Shown piece after piece: positions 16,044 through 24,427 of a stretch of DNA of 64,000 nucleotides. How positions within the stretch are numbered: position 1 is the first letter of the stretch; each line of letters begins with the position of its first letter. The notes under the pieces were generated by a model. It did no database searches. It saw only the letters and a list, made by a program, of their open reading frames with translations, and was not told where the DNA came from. The stretch is from Arthrobacter oryzae (GTDB lineage Bacteria; Actinomycetota; Actinomycetes; Actinomycetales; Micrococcaceae). The DNA lies in assembly GCF_003634095.1 (NCBI RefSeq), contig NZ_RBIR01000014.1, forward strand, positions 1 through 64,000, in the 5' to 3' direction. The translations under genes were made by a program, and so were the position numbers.

Positions 16044-16381
16044 AGCTGGTCACCGCCATTGTGCGGCCGGACAGGGTCGACGCCGTCAGCGCCGCCCTGG
16101 AGCGGTTCGGAGTCAACGGCCTGACCGTGAGCCAGGCCAGCGGCTTCGGACGGCAGCGCGGCCACACTGAGGTCTACCGCGGCGCCGAGTACAACTCCGA
16201 CCTGCTGCAAAAAGTGCGGCTGGAAGTACTGGTCAACGAGGACGCCCTGGACGGCGTCATGGCCGCCATTGAGGAGGGCGGCCGTACGGGCCACTTCGGC
16301 GACGGCAAGATCTGGATTATCGACGTGCGGGATGCCGTCCGCGTCCGGACGGGGGAGCGGGGCGCCTCGGCCATCGCCTGA
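16040..16381 (+). CDS. glnK: PII nitrogen-signal protein GlnK
   Basis: Trimeric PII signal protein of 113 residues, the normal length. The T-loop reads GHTEVYRGAEYN, with Tyr51 at the site that is adenylylated in actinobacteria (uridylylated in enterics); the B-loop region is EGGRTGHFGDGKIW, with the ATP and 2-oxoglutarate contacts. It binds and closes AmtB when nitrogen is plentiful. It overlaps amtB by four bases. The usual third gene of this operon in actinobacteria, the uridylyl/adenylyltransferase glnD, is absent; a terminator follows instead, so the modifying enzyme must be encoded elsewhere or be missing. Confidence 0.95.
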   Translation: MKLVTAIVRPDRVDAVSAALERFGVNGLTVSQASGFGRQRGHTEVYRGAEYNSDLLQKVRLEVLVNEDALDGVMAAIEEGGRTGHFGDGKIWIIDVRDAVRVRTGERGASAIA

Positions 16382-16405
16382 GGCGCCCGAGCGCCCCCGC
16401 CGCTT

Positions 16406-16435
16406 GAGGAGCCGTCCGGTTGGGGGCGGCTCCTC
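16406..16435 (+). terminator. Hairpin terminator after glnK
   Basis: GAGGAGCCG at 16406-16414 pairs perfectly with CGGCTCCTC at 16427-16435; the loop is 12 bases. It ends the amtB-glnK operon. Confidence 0.65.
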
Positions 16436-16450
16436 GACAGGGGCAGGGCT

Positions 16451-16509
16451 TTGGTAAACCGAGCATTGGTAAACAAATGATGCGCAGCACGAAACTCCGA
16501 GTGTATGAT
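16451..16509 (+). promoter_or_regulatory. Promoter region of the agmatinase operon with TTGGTAAAC repeats
   Basis: Two direct repeats TTGGTAAAC start at 16451 and 16466, 15 bases apart, followed by a -10-like TATGAT at 16504-16509. The repeats are candidate regulator sites. The position of TATGAT argues that the ATG inside it (16505) is not the real start of the following gene. Confidence 0.4.
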
Positions 16510-16552
16510 GGCTGTCACAACCGTCGGTCAATCCTCGAAGGAGAGGCTTCTT

Positions 16553-17632
16553 TTGGAAGAGCTGCGCATCGAGGCCAATGGCAACCTTGGCCCCATTGAT
16601 TCATCCCGCATCCCGCGCTACGCCGGGGCTGCCACGTATGCCCGCCTGCCGCGGCTGGACCAGGTGGCCAAGGCCGACGTCACGGTCGTCGGCGTCCCGT
16701 TCGACTCCGGCGTCTCCTACCGCCCGGGCGCGCGCTTCGGGGCCAACCACGTCCGGGAAGCCAGCCGCCTGCTGCGCCCGTACAACCCTGCCTGGGACGT
16801 CAGCCCCTTCGAGACCATCCAGGTGGCCGACGCTGGCGACATGGCCGTCAACCCGTTCAACATCCACGAGGCCATCGAAACCATCCAGCAGAACGCGCTG
16901 GACCTGACGGCGTCGGGCAGCAAGCTGCTGACCCTCGGTGGCGACCACACGATCGCCCTGCCGCTGCTGCGCGCCGCCGCCGAGCGCGCCGGCGAGCCCA
17001 TTGCGATGCTGCACTTCGATGCGCACCTGGACACCTGGGACACGTACTTCGGCGCCGAATACACGCACGGCACCCCCTTCCGCCGCGCCGTCGAGGAAGG
17101 CATCCTGGACACCGAGGCCATCAGCCACATCGGCACCCGCGGGCCGCTTTACGGCAAGAAGGACCTCGACGACGACCACCGGTTTGGCTTCGGCATCGTC
17201 ACCTCCGCGGACGTTTACTACCAGGGCGTCCTGGAAACGGTGGCCAAGGTCCGGGACCGGATCGGCAACCGCCCGCTCTACATTTCCGTGGACATCGACG
17301 TCCTCGACCCCGCGCACGCGCCCGGCACCGGCACGCCGGAAGCCGGCGGCATCACCAGCCGCGAACTGCTGGAAATCATCCGCGGCTTCCGCGGCATGAA
17401 CCTGGTGGGGGCCGACGTCGTCGAGGTCGCCCCGGCCTATGACCACGCCGAGATCACCGGTGTCGCGGCCAGCCATGTCGCCTACGAGCTCGTGACCCTG
17501 ATGGCGGACCGCGCCGTCGATGGCGACCGCTTCGGCGCCCCGAACGGCTATGCCGCCCAGGCCCTCGGCCAGGAATCCCGCCGTCCGGCCGGATTCGGCG
17601 CCCCCGTGGCTTCGCCGGCGTCGTCGAAATGA
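16553..17632 (+). CDS. speB: Agmatinase/guanidinobutyrase-family ureohydrolase
   Basis: Mn2+-dependent ureohydrolase of about 359 residues, cytoplasmic. It hydrolyses a guanidino compound to urea and an amine. The binuclear metal ligands are in GGDHT, DAHLDTWD and SVDIDVLDPAHAPGTGTPE, all intact. The TTG at 16553 is preferred because AAGGAG ends 9 bases before it and a -10-like box covers the upstream ATG at 16505 (which would add 16 residues). Its stop overlaps the start of the ThDP-enzyme gene (ATGA). In the arginine transaminase route the substrate would be 4-guanidinobutyrate (GbuA) rather than agmatine; the neighbouring decarboxylase-like gene favours that, but sequence alone does not decide it. 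Confidence 0.88.
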   Translation: MEELRIEANGNLGPIDSSRIPRYAGAATYARLPRLDQVAKADVTVVGVPFDSGVSYRPGARFGANHVREASRLLRPYNPAWDVSPFETIQVADAGDMAVNPFNIHEAIETIQQNALDLTASGSKLLTLGGDHTIALPLLRAAAERAGEPIAMLHFDAHLDTWDTYFGAEYTHGTPFRRAVEEGILDTEAISHIGTRGPLYGKKDLDDDHRFGFGIVTSADVYYQGVLETVAKVRDRIGNRPLYISVDIDVLDPAHAPGTGTPEAGGITSRELLEIIRGFRGMNLVGADVVEVAPAYDHAEITGVAASHVAYELVTLMADRAVDGDRFGAPNGYAAQALGQESRRPAGFGAPVASPASSK

Positions 17633-19293
17633 CCGGCGTGCGCAACGGCGGGGACCTCGTCGTCGAGACCCTCGAGGCGCTGGGCGCCAAGACGGTCTTC
17701 GGCATCCCGGGCCAGCATGCCCTGGGCCTGTTCGATGCGATGGGGCGCGGAAACCTGCACTTCGTCTCCTCCCGGGTCGAGAACAACTCAGCCTTCGCCG
17801 CGGACGGGTACTCCCGCGCCACCGGCGAGGTCGGCGTGCTGTTCCTCTCCACCGGTCCGGGCGCGCTGACGTCGCTGGCCGGGCTGCAGGAGGCCTACGC
17901 CACCGGCGTGCCCATGGTTGTTGTGGCGAGCCAGATCCCGCTTGAGGGCCTCGGTGCCCGGCGCAAGGGCATGCTGCACCAGCTCGATGACCAGAAGGCC
18001 TCGGCCGCGAACGTCACCAAGTCCCAGCGGCTGATCCAGCACGCATCCGGGATCCCGTCGGCCATCCAGGACGCCTGGACCGAGGCGATCTCCTCGCCGC
18101 AGGGTCCCGTGTGGCTGGAAATCCCGCAGAACGTCCTGTTGGACCCCATCATGGTGCCCCCGGTGGAGGATGCGCTGGCCGAGGCCGCGGACAACCCGCC
18201 CCGGGTGGAGCTGATCCGCGAGGCCGTGAAGTGGCTCTCGACGGCGGAACGTCCTGCGATCATCGCCGGCGGCGGCACCCGCCGCGGCCGGGCCGAGAAA
18301 TCCCTGCTCTCGATTGCGGAAAAGCTGCGGGCGCCGGTCATCTGCACGCCCGGCGGCAACGGCGCGTTCCCGTGGAACCATGAACTCTCGCTCCAGGCCT
18401 GGATCGAGGACCGGTATATGACCGAGCTGCTCGAGGACGCCGATGTCCTGATCGTGATCGGCTCCTCGCTCGGGGAAGTGACCTCGAACTACTTCACCTT
18501 CGAACCGCGCGGCCGGATCATCCAGATCGACGCCGAACCCCGGGTCCTGGAATCCAACCGGCCCGGCCTGGGCATTCGGGCCGACGCCGGCCAGGCGCTG
18601 GAGGCCCTCGACGCGGCCCTGACGGAACCGCATGGCGAACGCGCCGACTGGCACGGCACAGCCCCCGAGACTCTGGTCAAGGACACCCTCGCCAAGGTCG
18701 CTGCCCGGCTGGAGTCCCAGGACCTGGCCAAGGAACTGGCGTTCATGGCCGACATCCGCGAGGCCGTGCCCTCGGAGATGCAGACGTTCTGGGACATGAC
18801 GATCTCGGCCTACTGGGCCTGGAGCTGCTGGGACGCCCGCGAGGGCCAATTCCACTCCGCGCAGGGGGCCGGCGGGCTGGGCTTCGGCTTCCCCGCGGCG
18901 ATCGGCGGTGCCGTCGGGCTGGAAACCACCGGCAAGACCGGCGGTTCGGCCCGGGTGCTGGCGGTCTCCGGCGACGGCTCGGCGATGTACTCCATCTCCG
19001 AGCTCGCCACCGCGAAGCAGCACAACATCCCGGTCACCTGGCTGATCGTGGACGACGGCGGCTACGGCATCCTGCGCGAATACATGGTCGGCGCCTTCGG
19101 CAAGGCCACGGCCACCGAGCTCGCCCGCCCCGACTTCGTCAAGCTTGCCGAGGCCTTCGGCGTCCCGGCCGTCCGGGTTGCCCCCGGGGACGTCGGGGAC
19201 GCCCTTCGAGCCGGCTTCGCCGCGGACGGCCCCAACGTCGTCGTCGTCGAAACCCTGCTCAAAATGTTCGGCCCCACCCACCTGGCCACCTAA
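17629..19293 (+). CDS. ThDP-dependent enzyme, possible 2-ketoarginine decarboxylase
   Basis: Thiamine-diphosphate enzyme of 554 residues with the acetolactate-synthase/benzoylformate-decarboxylase fold. The PYR domain comes first, with catalytic Glu51 in SRVENNSAFAADG; the central domain is about 195-330; the PP domain has GDGSAM at 448-453 and the later DDGGYG closing the ThDP-Mg motif. The C-terminus lacks the FAD-specific features that would mark a true acetolactate synthase, and no small regulatory subunit is adjacent. It is translationally coupled to the ureohydrolase upstream. In Pseudomonas, AruI (about this length) decarboxylates 2-ketoarginine to 4-guanidinobutyraldehyde, just upstream of guanidinobutyrase, so this pairing is a good match. 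The aminotransferase and aldehyde dehydrogenase steps are not here. Confidence 0.8.
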   Translation: MTGVRNGGDLVVETLEALGAKTVFGIPGQHALGLFDAMGRGNLHFVSSRVENNSAFAADGYSRATGEVGVLFLSTGPGALTSLAGLQEAYATGVPMVVVASQIPLEGLGARRKGMLHQLDDQKASAANVTKSQRLIQHASGIPSAIQDAWTEAISSPQGPVWLEIPQNVLLDPIMVPPVEDALAEAADNPPRVELIREAVKWLSTAERPAIIAGGGTRRGRAEKSLLSIAEKLRAPVICTPGGNGAFPWNHELSLQAWIEDRYMTELLEDADVLIVIGSSLGEVTSNYFTFEPRGRIIQIDAEPRVLESNRPGLGIRADAGQALEALDAALTEPHGERADWHGTAPETLVKDTLAKVAARLESQDLAKELAFMADIREAVPSEMQTFWDMTISAYWAWSCWDAREGQFHSAQGAGGLGFGFPAAIGGAVGLETTGKTGGSARVLAVSGDGSAMYSISELATAKQHNIPVTWLIVDDGGYGILREYMVGAFGKATATELARPDFVKLAEAFGVPAVRVAPGDVGDALRAGFAADGPNVVVVETLLKMFGPTHLAT

Positions 19294-19483
19294 ACGGGCA
19301 GGCCGCCCGGCCGCAACGCAACGCAACAACGCAGCACAGCAACATCACTCCATAGCAGCAACGCTCGGCGCGGACCTGCCGCGTCTGCCCCTCACTCCGA
19401 GGGGCGGACCCGGCCGGTCCGCGCCCGGCGTTTAAGCACCCATTTGGCCGCGCCGCGGACCTTCAAAAGGAGCACGTGAACAG

Positions 19484-19531
19484 GGTTAGTTTCCCAAAGT
19501 AACCATTTTCGTATATAGTTGCCTAGGGCAA
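19484..19531. promoter_or_regulatory. Two palindromes in the MarR gene promoter
   Basis: A 21-base near-perfect palindrome at 19484-19504 (GGTTAGTTT-CCC-AAAGTAACC, one mismatched pair) and a second one, TTGCC-TAG-GGCAA, at 19519-19531, 20 bases before the MarR start. Between them lies TTTTCGTATA (19506-19515). The positions suit autoregulation by the MarR protein. Confidence 0.55.
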
Positions 19532-19551
19532 ACAAAAGAGGGGTGTCCACC

Positions 19552-20037
19552 ATGTCAGTTGAATCCAGCGCTGCAGCCAAACTCGTCTACCAGATCTTCG
19601 ACCTTCAGCGGGCCGTCCGTTGTGTTGCCGCCGCCAACCTGCGGGGACAGGACACCGGGGTGGCGCTGCAGGGCGTCCTGCGCTTTGTGGGGGAGGGCGA
19701 ATCCCGGGCCACGCATCTCGCGGAACGGCTCGGCGTCAGCGCCCCGGTGCTGAGCCGGCACATCGCCGAACTCGAAGAGCAGGGTTACGTGGTCCGCCGG
19801 CCGGACCCCGAGGACGGCCGCGCGCAACTGATTGCCCTGTCGGCCACCGGCGCGGAGAAGCTGCGCCTCATCGAGGAACACCGCACGGCAACCATCCAGG
19901 ACCTGCTGCGGGACTGGAGCCAGGACGACGTCGAACTGACGGAACGCACCCTAAAGAAACTTGCTGGGTCCCTTAGGACATCAGCCCGGGCAACGACGGC
20001 CGGACCCACAAATACGACCGAAATTGTTGAGGAGTAG
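19552..20037 (+). CDS. MarR-family transcriptional regulator
   Basis: Dimeric winged-helix regulator of 161 residues. The recognition region is ATHLAERLGVSAPVLSRHIA (about 56-75), and the wing contains VVRRPDPEDGRAQLIALS, the typical MarR D-x-R-D/G-R motif. The ATG at 19552 is preceded by GAGGGG; a TTG at 19519 would add 11 residues but lies inside the operator palindrome. It is followed four bases later by a 14-TM drug-type MFS gene, the classic arrangement in which the MarR protein represses itself and the pump until a toxic ligand binds. Confidence 0.9.
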   Translation: MSVESSAAAKLVYQIFDLQRAVRCVAAANLRGQDTGVALQGVLRFVGEGESRATHLAERLGVSAPVLSRHIAELEEQGYVVRRPDPEDGRAQLIALSATGAEKLRLIEEHRTATIQDLLRDWSQDDVELTERTLKKLAGSLRTSARATTAGPTNTTEIVEE

Positions 20038-20041
20038 ATAT

Positions 20042-22249
20042 ATGGCCAGCCACGCTGCCGCCACAGGGCCGTCCCCGGCCCCGTCGGACATTCGGCCGGG
20101 GGCGCCCCGCGCATCCCAGCCCGCCGCAGAACCTGCGGCAATGACCCACCGCCAGATCATGGAAGCGCTCACCGGGCTGCTGGCGGCCTTCTTCACCGCC
20201 ATCCTGAGCAGCACGATCGTGACGAACGCGCTGCCCACCATCATGTCCGAGCTCCACGGCACCCAGACGGACTTCGCCTGGGTGATTACCGCCGCGCTCC
20301 TGGCCAACGCGGCCACCACCCCGATCTGGGGCAAGCTGGCGGACCTCTTTAACAAGAAGATCCTCGTCCAGCTGAGCATCGTGATCTTCGTGGCCGGCTC
20401 CGTTATGGCCGGCCTGTCCGAGACCATCCCGATGCTGCTGACCGCCCGCGTCATCCAGGGCATCGCCTTGGGTGGACTCACCGCCCTGGCCCAGGCCATC
20501 ATCGGCTCGATGATCCCGCCGCGTGACCGCGGGAAGTACTCCGGCTACATGGGCGGCGTCATGGCCGTGGGCACCGCCGGCGGCCCGCTGCTCGGCGGCT
20601 TCATCGTGGACAGCCCGCTGGGCTGGCGCTGGACCTTCTTCGTCTGCGTCCCTCTCGCCGTCGTCGCCCTCATCCTGCTGCAGGTCACCTTGAAGATCCA
20701 GCACGTCAAGCGCCCCGCCAAGATCGACTGGCTCGGCTCCATCCTGCTGACCTCCGGCGTCAGCCTGCTGCTCATCTGGGTCTCCTTCGCCGGCAACCCC
20801 GACTACTACGACTGGTGGTCCTGGCAGACGGTCGCCATGGTGGGCGGCGGCGTGGTGCTCCTTGGCCTGCTGGTGCTTGTCGAATCCCGGGTGGCCCAGC
20901 CCATCATCCCGCTCAAGATCATCTCGGAGCGGACCACCGCCCTCGCCATCCTCGCCTCGGTGGCAGTAGGCGTGGGCATGTTCGGCTCCTCGGCCTTCCT
21001 TGGCCAGTACTTCCAGGTGGCACGCGGTGCTACCCCCACGGAAGCCGGCCTGCTCACGCTGCCCATGATCGCGGGCAACCTCATCGGTTCCGTCGCCTCC
21101 GGCATGCTCATCAGCCGCACCGGCAAGTGGAAGCGGTACCTGATCGCCGGCTCCATCCTGCTGGCCGGAGGACTCGGCCTGGCCGGCACCATGGACCACA
21201 CCACGGACCTGTGGCTGACCGGCATCTACACGGCCATCCTCGGCATCGGCCTGGGCTTGCTGATGCAGAACCTCGTCCTCGCCGTGCAGAACACGGTCCA
21301 GGCCAAGGACATCGGCACGGCCAGCGCCTCCGTCGCCTTCTTCCGGTCCTTCGGCGGCGCCATCGGCGTCTCGGTCCTGGGCGCCGTCCTGGGCAACCGG
21401 GTCAAGGAACTCGCGGTGGAGGGGCTCGCTGCCGCACGAATCCGCGTTCCGGCGGGCTCTGCGGGGGCCAGCATGGACCTCAAGGACATGCCGGCACCGA
21501 TCCGCGACATCATGCGGGCCGCCTACGGTGACGCGATCGCGGAGGTCTTCATGATCTCGGCAATTGTCGGCCTCGTGGCTCTGGTGGCGATCCTGTTCAT
21601 CAAGGAACGTCCCCTGCGCCGGACGGTTGATATCCGGCCGGAGCCTGCCGAGCACGCGGGAGACACCGCCGCGGACGCCGCAGTGGCCGCCACCGGAGGT
21701 GCCTCGGCGACTGCTTTCGTGCACGCCTCTTCGGGCCATACTGCGCGGAACAGCTCGGACGACGCCGTCGACGCCGTCGAGATCGCCCCGTCCGCCGGAA
21801 CCGGCATCGTGGACCTGGACCGGGAATTCATCGAGGTGCTCAGCCGCGAGCGTGCCGAGTCCCGATTTCCCGACGCCGCGCGCCGGGAGGCCGGTCTGGC
21901 TTCCGATCCGACTTCCCGTTCAGGGGAGCCCGGCGCGGAACGTGCGGCAGAGAGGGAAGGTGCCCGTCAGCGGGCCCGGACCCTCGTAGCCGATGACCGG
22001 CCCGAGGCCGCCGACGTCGTACCCGTTCTCCTGCAGACCCAGCAGCTGCTCGCGGAACAACAGCTCCAGCTGGCCGAGGCGCTGCGTGCCGTGTACGAGC
22101 AGGCTGCAGAGCAGCGGGCGATTGCCGCGGAGCAGGCGCGCGTGGCCAAGGAGCTCACGGCCATGCGCCGGCACCTGGCCAAGCAGCGAAAGATGCAGCG
22201 CGCGGCGGCCGACTACATCGCAACGCACGGCCGGCACCGCACGGAGTAA
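20042..22249 (+). CDS. DHA2-family MFS efflux transporter with long coiled-coil C-terminus
   Basis: Inner-membrane drug:H+ antiporter of 735 residues; 14 membrane segments lie in about residues 40-525. Motif A appears as WGKLADLFNKK and motif C as GGPLLGGFIVDSPLGWRW. Usual DHA2 members are about 480-530 residues; here about 200 more follow. An alanine/acid-rich linker (about 535-660) leads to a charged helix rich in Gln, Glu and Ala (LLAEQQLQLAEALRAVYEQ and onward), predicted to form a coiled coil in the cytoplasm. The ATG at 20042 follows GAGGAG by 7 bases. It is co-transcribed with the MarR gene. The exported compound is unknown. Confidence 0.88.
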   Translation: MASHAAATGPSPAPSDIRPGAPRASQPAAEPAAMTHRQIMEALTGLLAAFFTAILSSTIVTNALPTIMSELHGTQTDFAWVITAALLANAATTPIWGKLADLFNKKILVQLSIVIFVAGSVMAGLSETIPMLLTARVIQGIALGGLTALAQAIIGSMIPPRDRGKYSGYMGGVMAVGTAGGPLLGGFIVDSPLGWRWTFFVCVPLAVVALILLQVTLKIQHVKRPAKIDWLGSILLTSGVSLLLIWVSFAGNPDYYDWWSWQTVAMVGGGVVLLGLLVLVESRVAQPIIPLKIISERTTALAILASVAVGVGMFGSSAFLGQYFQVARGATPTEAGLLTLPMIAGNLIGSVASGMLISRTGKWKRYLIAGSILLAGGLGLAGTMDHTTDLWLTGIYTAILGIGLGLLMQNLVLAVQNTVQAKDIGTASASVAFFRSFGGAIGVSVLGAVLGNRVKELAVEGLAAARIRVPAGSAGASMDLKDMPAPIRDIMRAAYGDAIAEVFMISAIVGLVALVAILFIKERPLRRTVDIRPEPAEHAGDTAADAAVAATGGASATAFVHASSGHTARNSSDDAVDAVEIAPSAGTGIVDLDREFIEVLSRERAESRFPDAARREAGLASDPTSRSGEPGAERAAEREGARQRARTLVADDRPEAADVVPVLLQTQQLLAEQQLQLAEALRAVYEQAAEQRAIAAEQARVAKELTAMRRHLAKQRKMQRAAADYIATHGRHRTE

Positions 22250-22317
22250 GGCCAAGGTGGCGGTGGCACCGGACTCCCGTCCGCTCGCCCCGCACCCAGA
22301 GGCCCCGCGCACCCAGA

Positions 22318-22352
22318 GGCCCCGCGGCCGCCCCAAGGGCAGCCGCGGGGCC
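22318..22352 (+). terminator. Terminator after the MarR-MFS operon
   Basis: GGCCCCGCGGC at 22318-22328 pairs with GCCGCGGGGCC at 22342-22352, and the loop side adds further G-C pairs. It is preceded by a direct repeat of CCCAGAGGCCCCGCG. Confidence 0.7.
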
Positions 22353-22379
22353 CTGTGCACGCTGAGCCCTCCCGCAGGC

Positions 22380-22444
22380 GGGCCTTCCGGCAGGGCCTTC
22401 CGGCAGGGCCTTCCCGCAAGGCCTCTCGACAGGGCCGTCCGACA
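22380..22444. repeat. Five tandem 13-bp repeats
   Basis: Units of GGGCCTTCCGGCA: the first two (22380, 22393) are identical, the third differs by one base, the fourth (22419) and fifth (22432) are degenerate. They fill the left part of the 22250-22693 gap. The remainder (22445-22693) is the promoter region of the ABC exporter, where TTTCGTATT occurs twice (22642 and 22657). The same sequence stem occurs in the MarR promoter. Confidence 0.6.
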
Positions 22445-22693
22445 GGCGGCCGCTTTGCCTCGGGGGTCTAAGTACACCGTTTGGATGATATTCGGTGTCC
22501 CGTGTTCCACCCGGGCGGGGGATTTCGTAGAGTTGGATCGCTATTGCTGTCGGCCCCAGCGGCTAGTCTCCAATTAGCACTCCAAAGAACTTCCTTGCCG
22601 GCCTTCTGAGCCTGACCTCATAGGCGGCATTCATAGTCTGCTTTCGTATTATCCGTTTTCGTATTTTTTCGGTCTTCCAAAGGACTCGTGGGC

Positions 22694-24427
22694 ATGCTCG
22701 TCACTCTCATGCGGCGCTATTCCAAGCCGTATCTGCCATACATCGCGGCTGTGGTCGTCTTCCAGCTCGCTTCGACCATCGCGGCGCTGTACCTCCCCAG
22801 CCTCAATGCCCAGATCATCGACGAGGGCGTCTCCCGGGGCGACACCGATTACATCTGGCGCACCGGCGGCGTGATGCTCATCGTCGCCCTGATCCAGGTG
22901 GCCACCGCGATCGCCGGCGTCTACTTCGGCTCGAAGGCCGCGATGGCCTTCGGCCGGGACCTGCGCCGCGGCGTCTTCCGCAAGGTCAGCAGCTTCTCGG
23001 CGCGGGACGTGAACGTCTTCGGCGCCCCCACCCTGATCACGCGCGGCACCAACGATGTCCAGCAGGTCCAGATGCTGATGCTCATGGCGCTGAACTTCAT
23101 GGTGGCCACACCCATCATGTGCATCGGCGGCATCTTCATGGCCCTGCGCGAGGACCTTGACTTGTCCTGGCTTGTCTGGGTCTCGGTGCCCCTGCTCGTG
23201 GTCGTGGTGGGCTACCTCGTGGTCCGCCTCATGCCACTCTTCCGCTCGATGCAGCAGAAGATCGACCGGCTCAACGGTGTCCTCCGCGAGCAGATCATCG
23301 GCATCCGCGTGGTCCGGGCCTTCGTGCGCGAGCCCCACGAGGCCGAGCGCTTCGGCGCCGCCAACAAGGAACTCACCGACGTTTCGCTGAAGATCGGGTC
23401 CTTGTTCGTGCTGATGTTCCCTGCCATCGGCATGATCCTGCACATCTCCACCGCCGCGGTGCTGTGGTTCGGCGGCCAGCGCGTGGATGCCGGCGAGATG
23501 CAAGTTGGCTCGCTGACGGCCTTCCTGCAGTACCTGCTGCAGATCCTCATGGCCGTCATGATGGGCACCTTCATGGCCATGATGATTCCGCGCGCCTCGG
23601 TCTGCGCCGACCGCATCGGGGAAGTGCTCGACGTCGAGCCCTCCATCCATGCTCCGCTCACCCCGGTGACGCCGGCCGCAAAGGCGGGGCGGGTGGAGTT
23701 TCGGAACGTAACGTTCGCCTACCCCGGCGCCGAAGCTCCCGTACTAAGCAACATCAGCTTCACGGCCGAGCCCGGCCAGACGGTCGCGATCATTGGCTCC
23801 ACCGGCGCGGGCAAGTCGAGCCTGCTGGCTCTGCTGCCCAGGCTCTACGACGCGGACTCGGGCGAGGTCCTGCTCGACGGCGTCCCCGTCACCCAGCTGG
23901 ACCGGGCCGAGATCACGCAGCGGGTCGCCATGGTGCCCCAGCGGCCCTACCTGTTCTCCGGAACCATTGAGCACAACCTGCGCTTCGGTAAGCCCGAGGC
24001 CACGGACCGGGACCTGTGGGAGGCGTTGACCGTGGCCCAGGCCGCGGACTTCGTGCGCGACAAGAAAGGCGGCCTCGACTCGCGGATCGCCCAGGGCGGC
24101 ACCAACGTCTCGGGCGGGCAGCGGCAGCGGCTGTGCATCGCCCGCGCCCTCGTCACCGAACCCAAGGTCTTCCTGTTCGACGACTCGTTCTCGGCCCTCG
24201 ACGTCGCCACGGACGCCAGGCTCAGGCGGGCACTCAAAGCCAAGACGGCCGACGCCACGGTGATCATCGTCGGCCAGCGGGTCTCCACCATCGCCGATGC
24301 GGACCAGATCCTTGTGCTGGAGGACGGCCGGATCGTGGACCGCGGAACACATGAGGAACTGTTGGAAAGCTCCACCACCTACCAGGAAATCGTCGAATCC
24401 CAGCTGAGCGCGGAGGCAGTGGCATGA
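22694..24427 (+). CDS. ABC exporter subunit 1 (TMD-NBD, degenerate ATP site)
   Basis: Half-transporter of 577 residues: six membrane helices (about 1-310) and a nucleotide-binding domain. Walker A is GSTGAGKSS from 368 and the signature is VSGGQRQR. The Walker B catalytic position is Asp497 (LFDDSFSALD) instead of Glu, and the switch histidine is replaced by Gln528 (VGQRVST). This Asp/Gln combination is what is known for the degenerate site of heterodimeric exporters such as TM287/288. The ATG at 22694 sits 9 bases after AAAGGA; a GTG at 22688 is too close. Four bases overlap with the partner gene. It probably exports drugs or lipids. Confidence 0.9.
   Translation: MLVTLMRRYSKPYLPYIAAVVVFQLASTIAALYLPSLNAQIIDEGVSRGDTDYIWRTGGVMLIVALIQVATAIAGVYFGSKAAMAFGRDLRRGVFRKVSSFSARDVNVFGAPTLITRGTNDVQQVQMLMLMALNFMVATPIMCIGGIFMALREDLDLSWLVWVSVPLLVVVVGYLVVRLMPLFRSMQQKIDRLNGVLREQIIGIRVVRAFVREPHEAERFGAANKELTDVSLKIGSLFVLMFPAIGMILHISTAAVLWFGGQRVDAGEMQVGSLTAFLQYLLQILMAVMMGTFMAMMIPRASVCADRIGEVLDVEPSIHAPLTPVTPAAKAGRVEFRNVTFAYPGAEAPVLSNISFTAEPGQTVAIIGSTGAGKSSLLALLPRLYDADSGEVLLDGVPVTQLDRAEITQRVAMVPQRPYLFSGTIEHNLRFGKPEATDRDLWEALTVAQAADFVRDKKGGLDSRIAQGGTNVSGGQRQRLCIARALVTEPKVFLFDDSFSALDVATDARLRRALKAKTADATVIIVGQRVSTIADADQILVLEDGRIVDRGTHEELLESSTTYQEIVESQLSAEAVA

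Noticed and set aside
17629..19293. Call as acetolactate synthase large subunit
   Set aside because: No small subunit or branched-chain amino acid genes nearby; pairing with a ureohydrolase favours another ThDP decarboxylase.
19973..21739. 588-codon minus-strand frame opposite the drug carrier
   Set aside because: Asp/Gly/Gln-rich shadow; the plus strand has 14 membrane helices.
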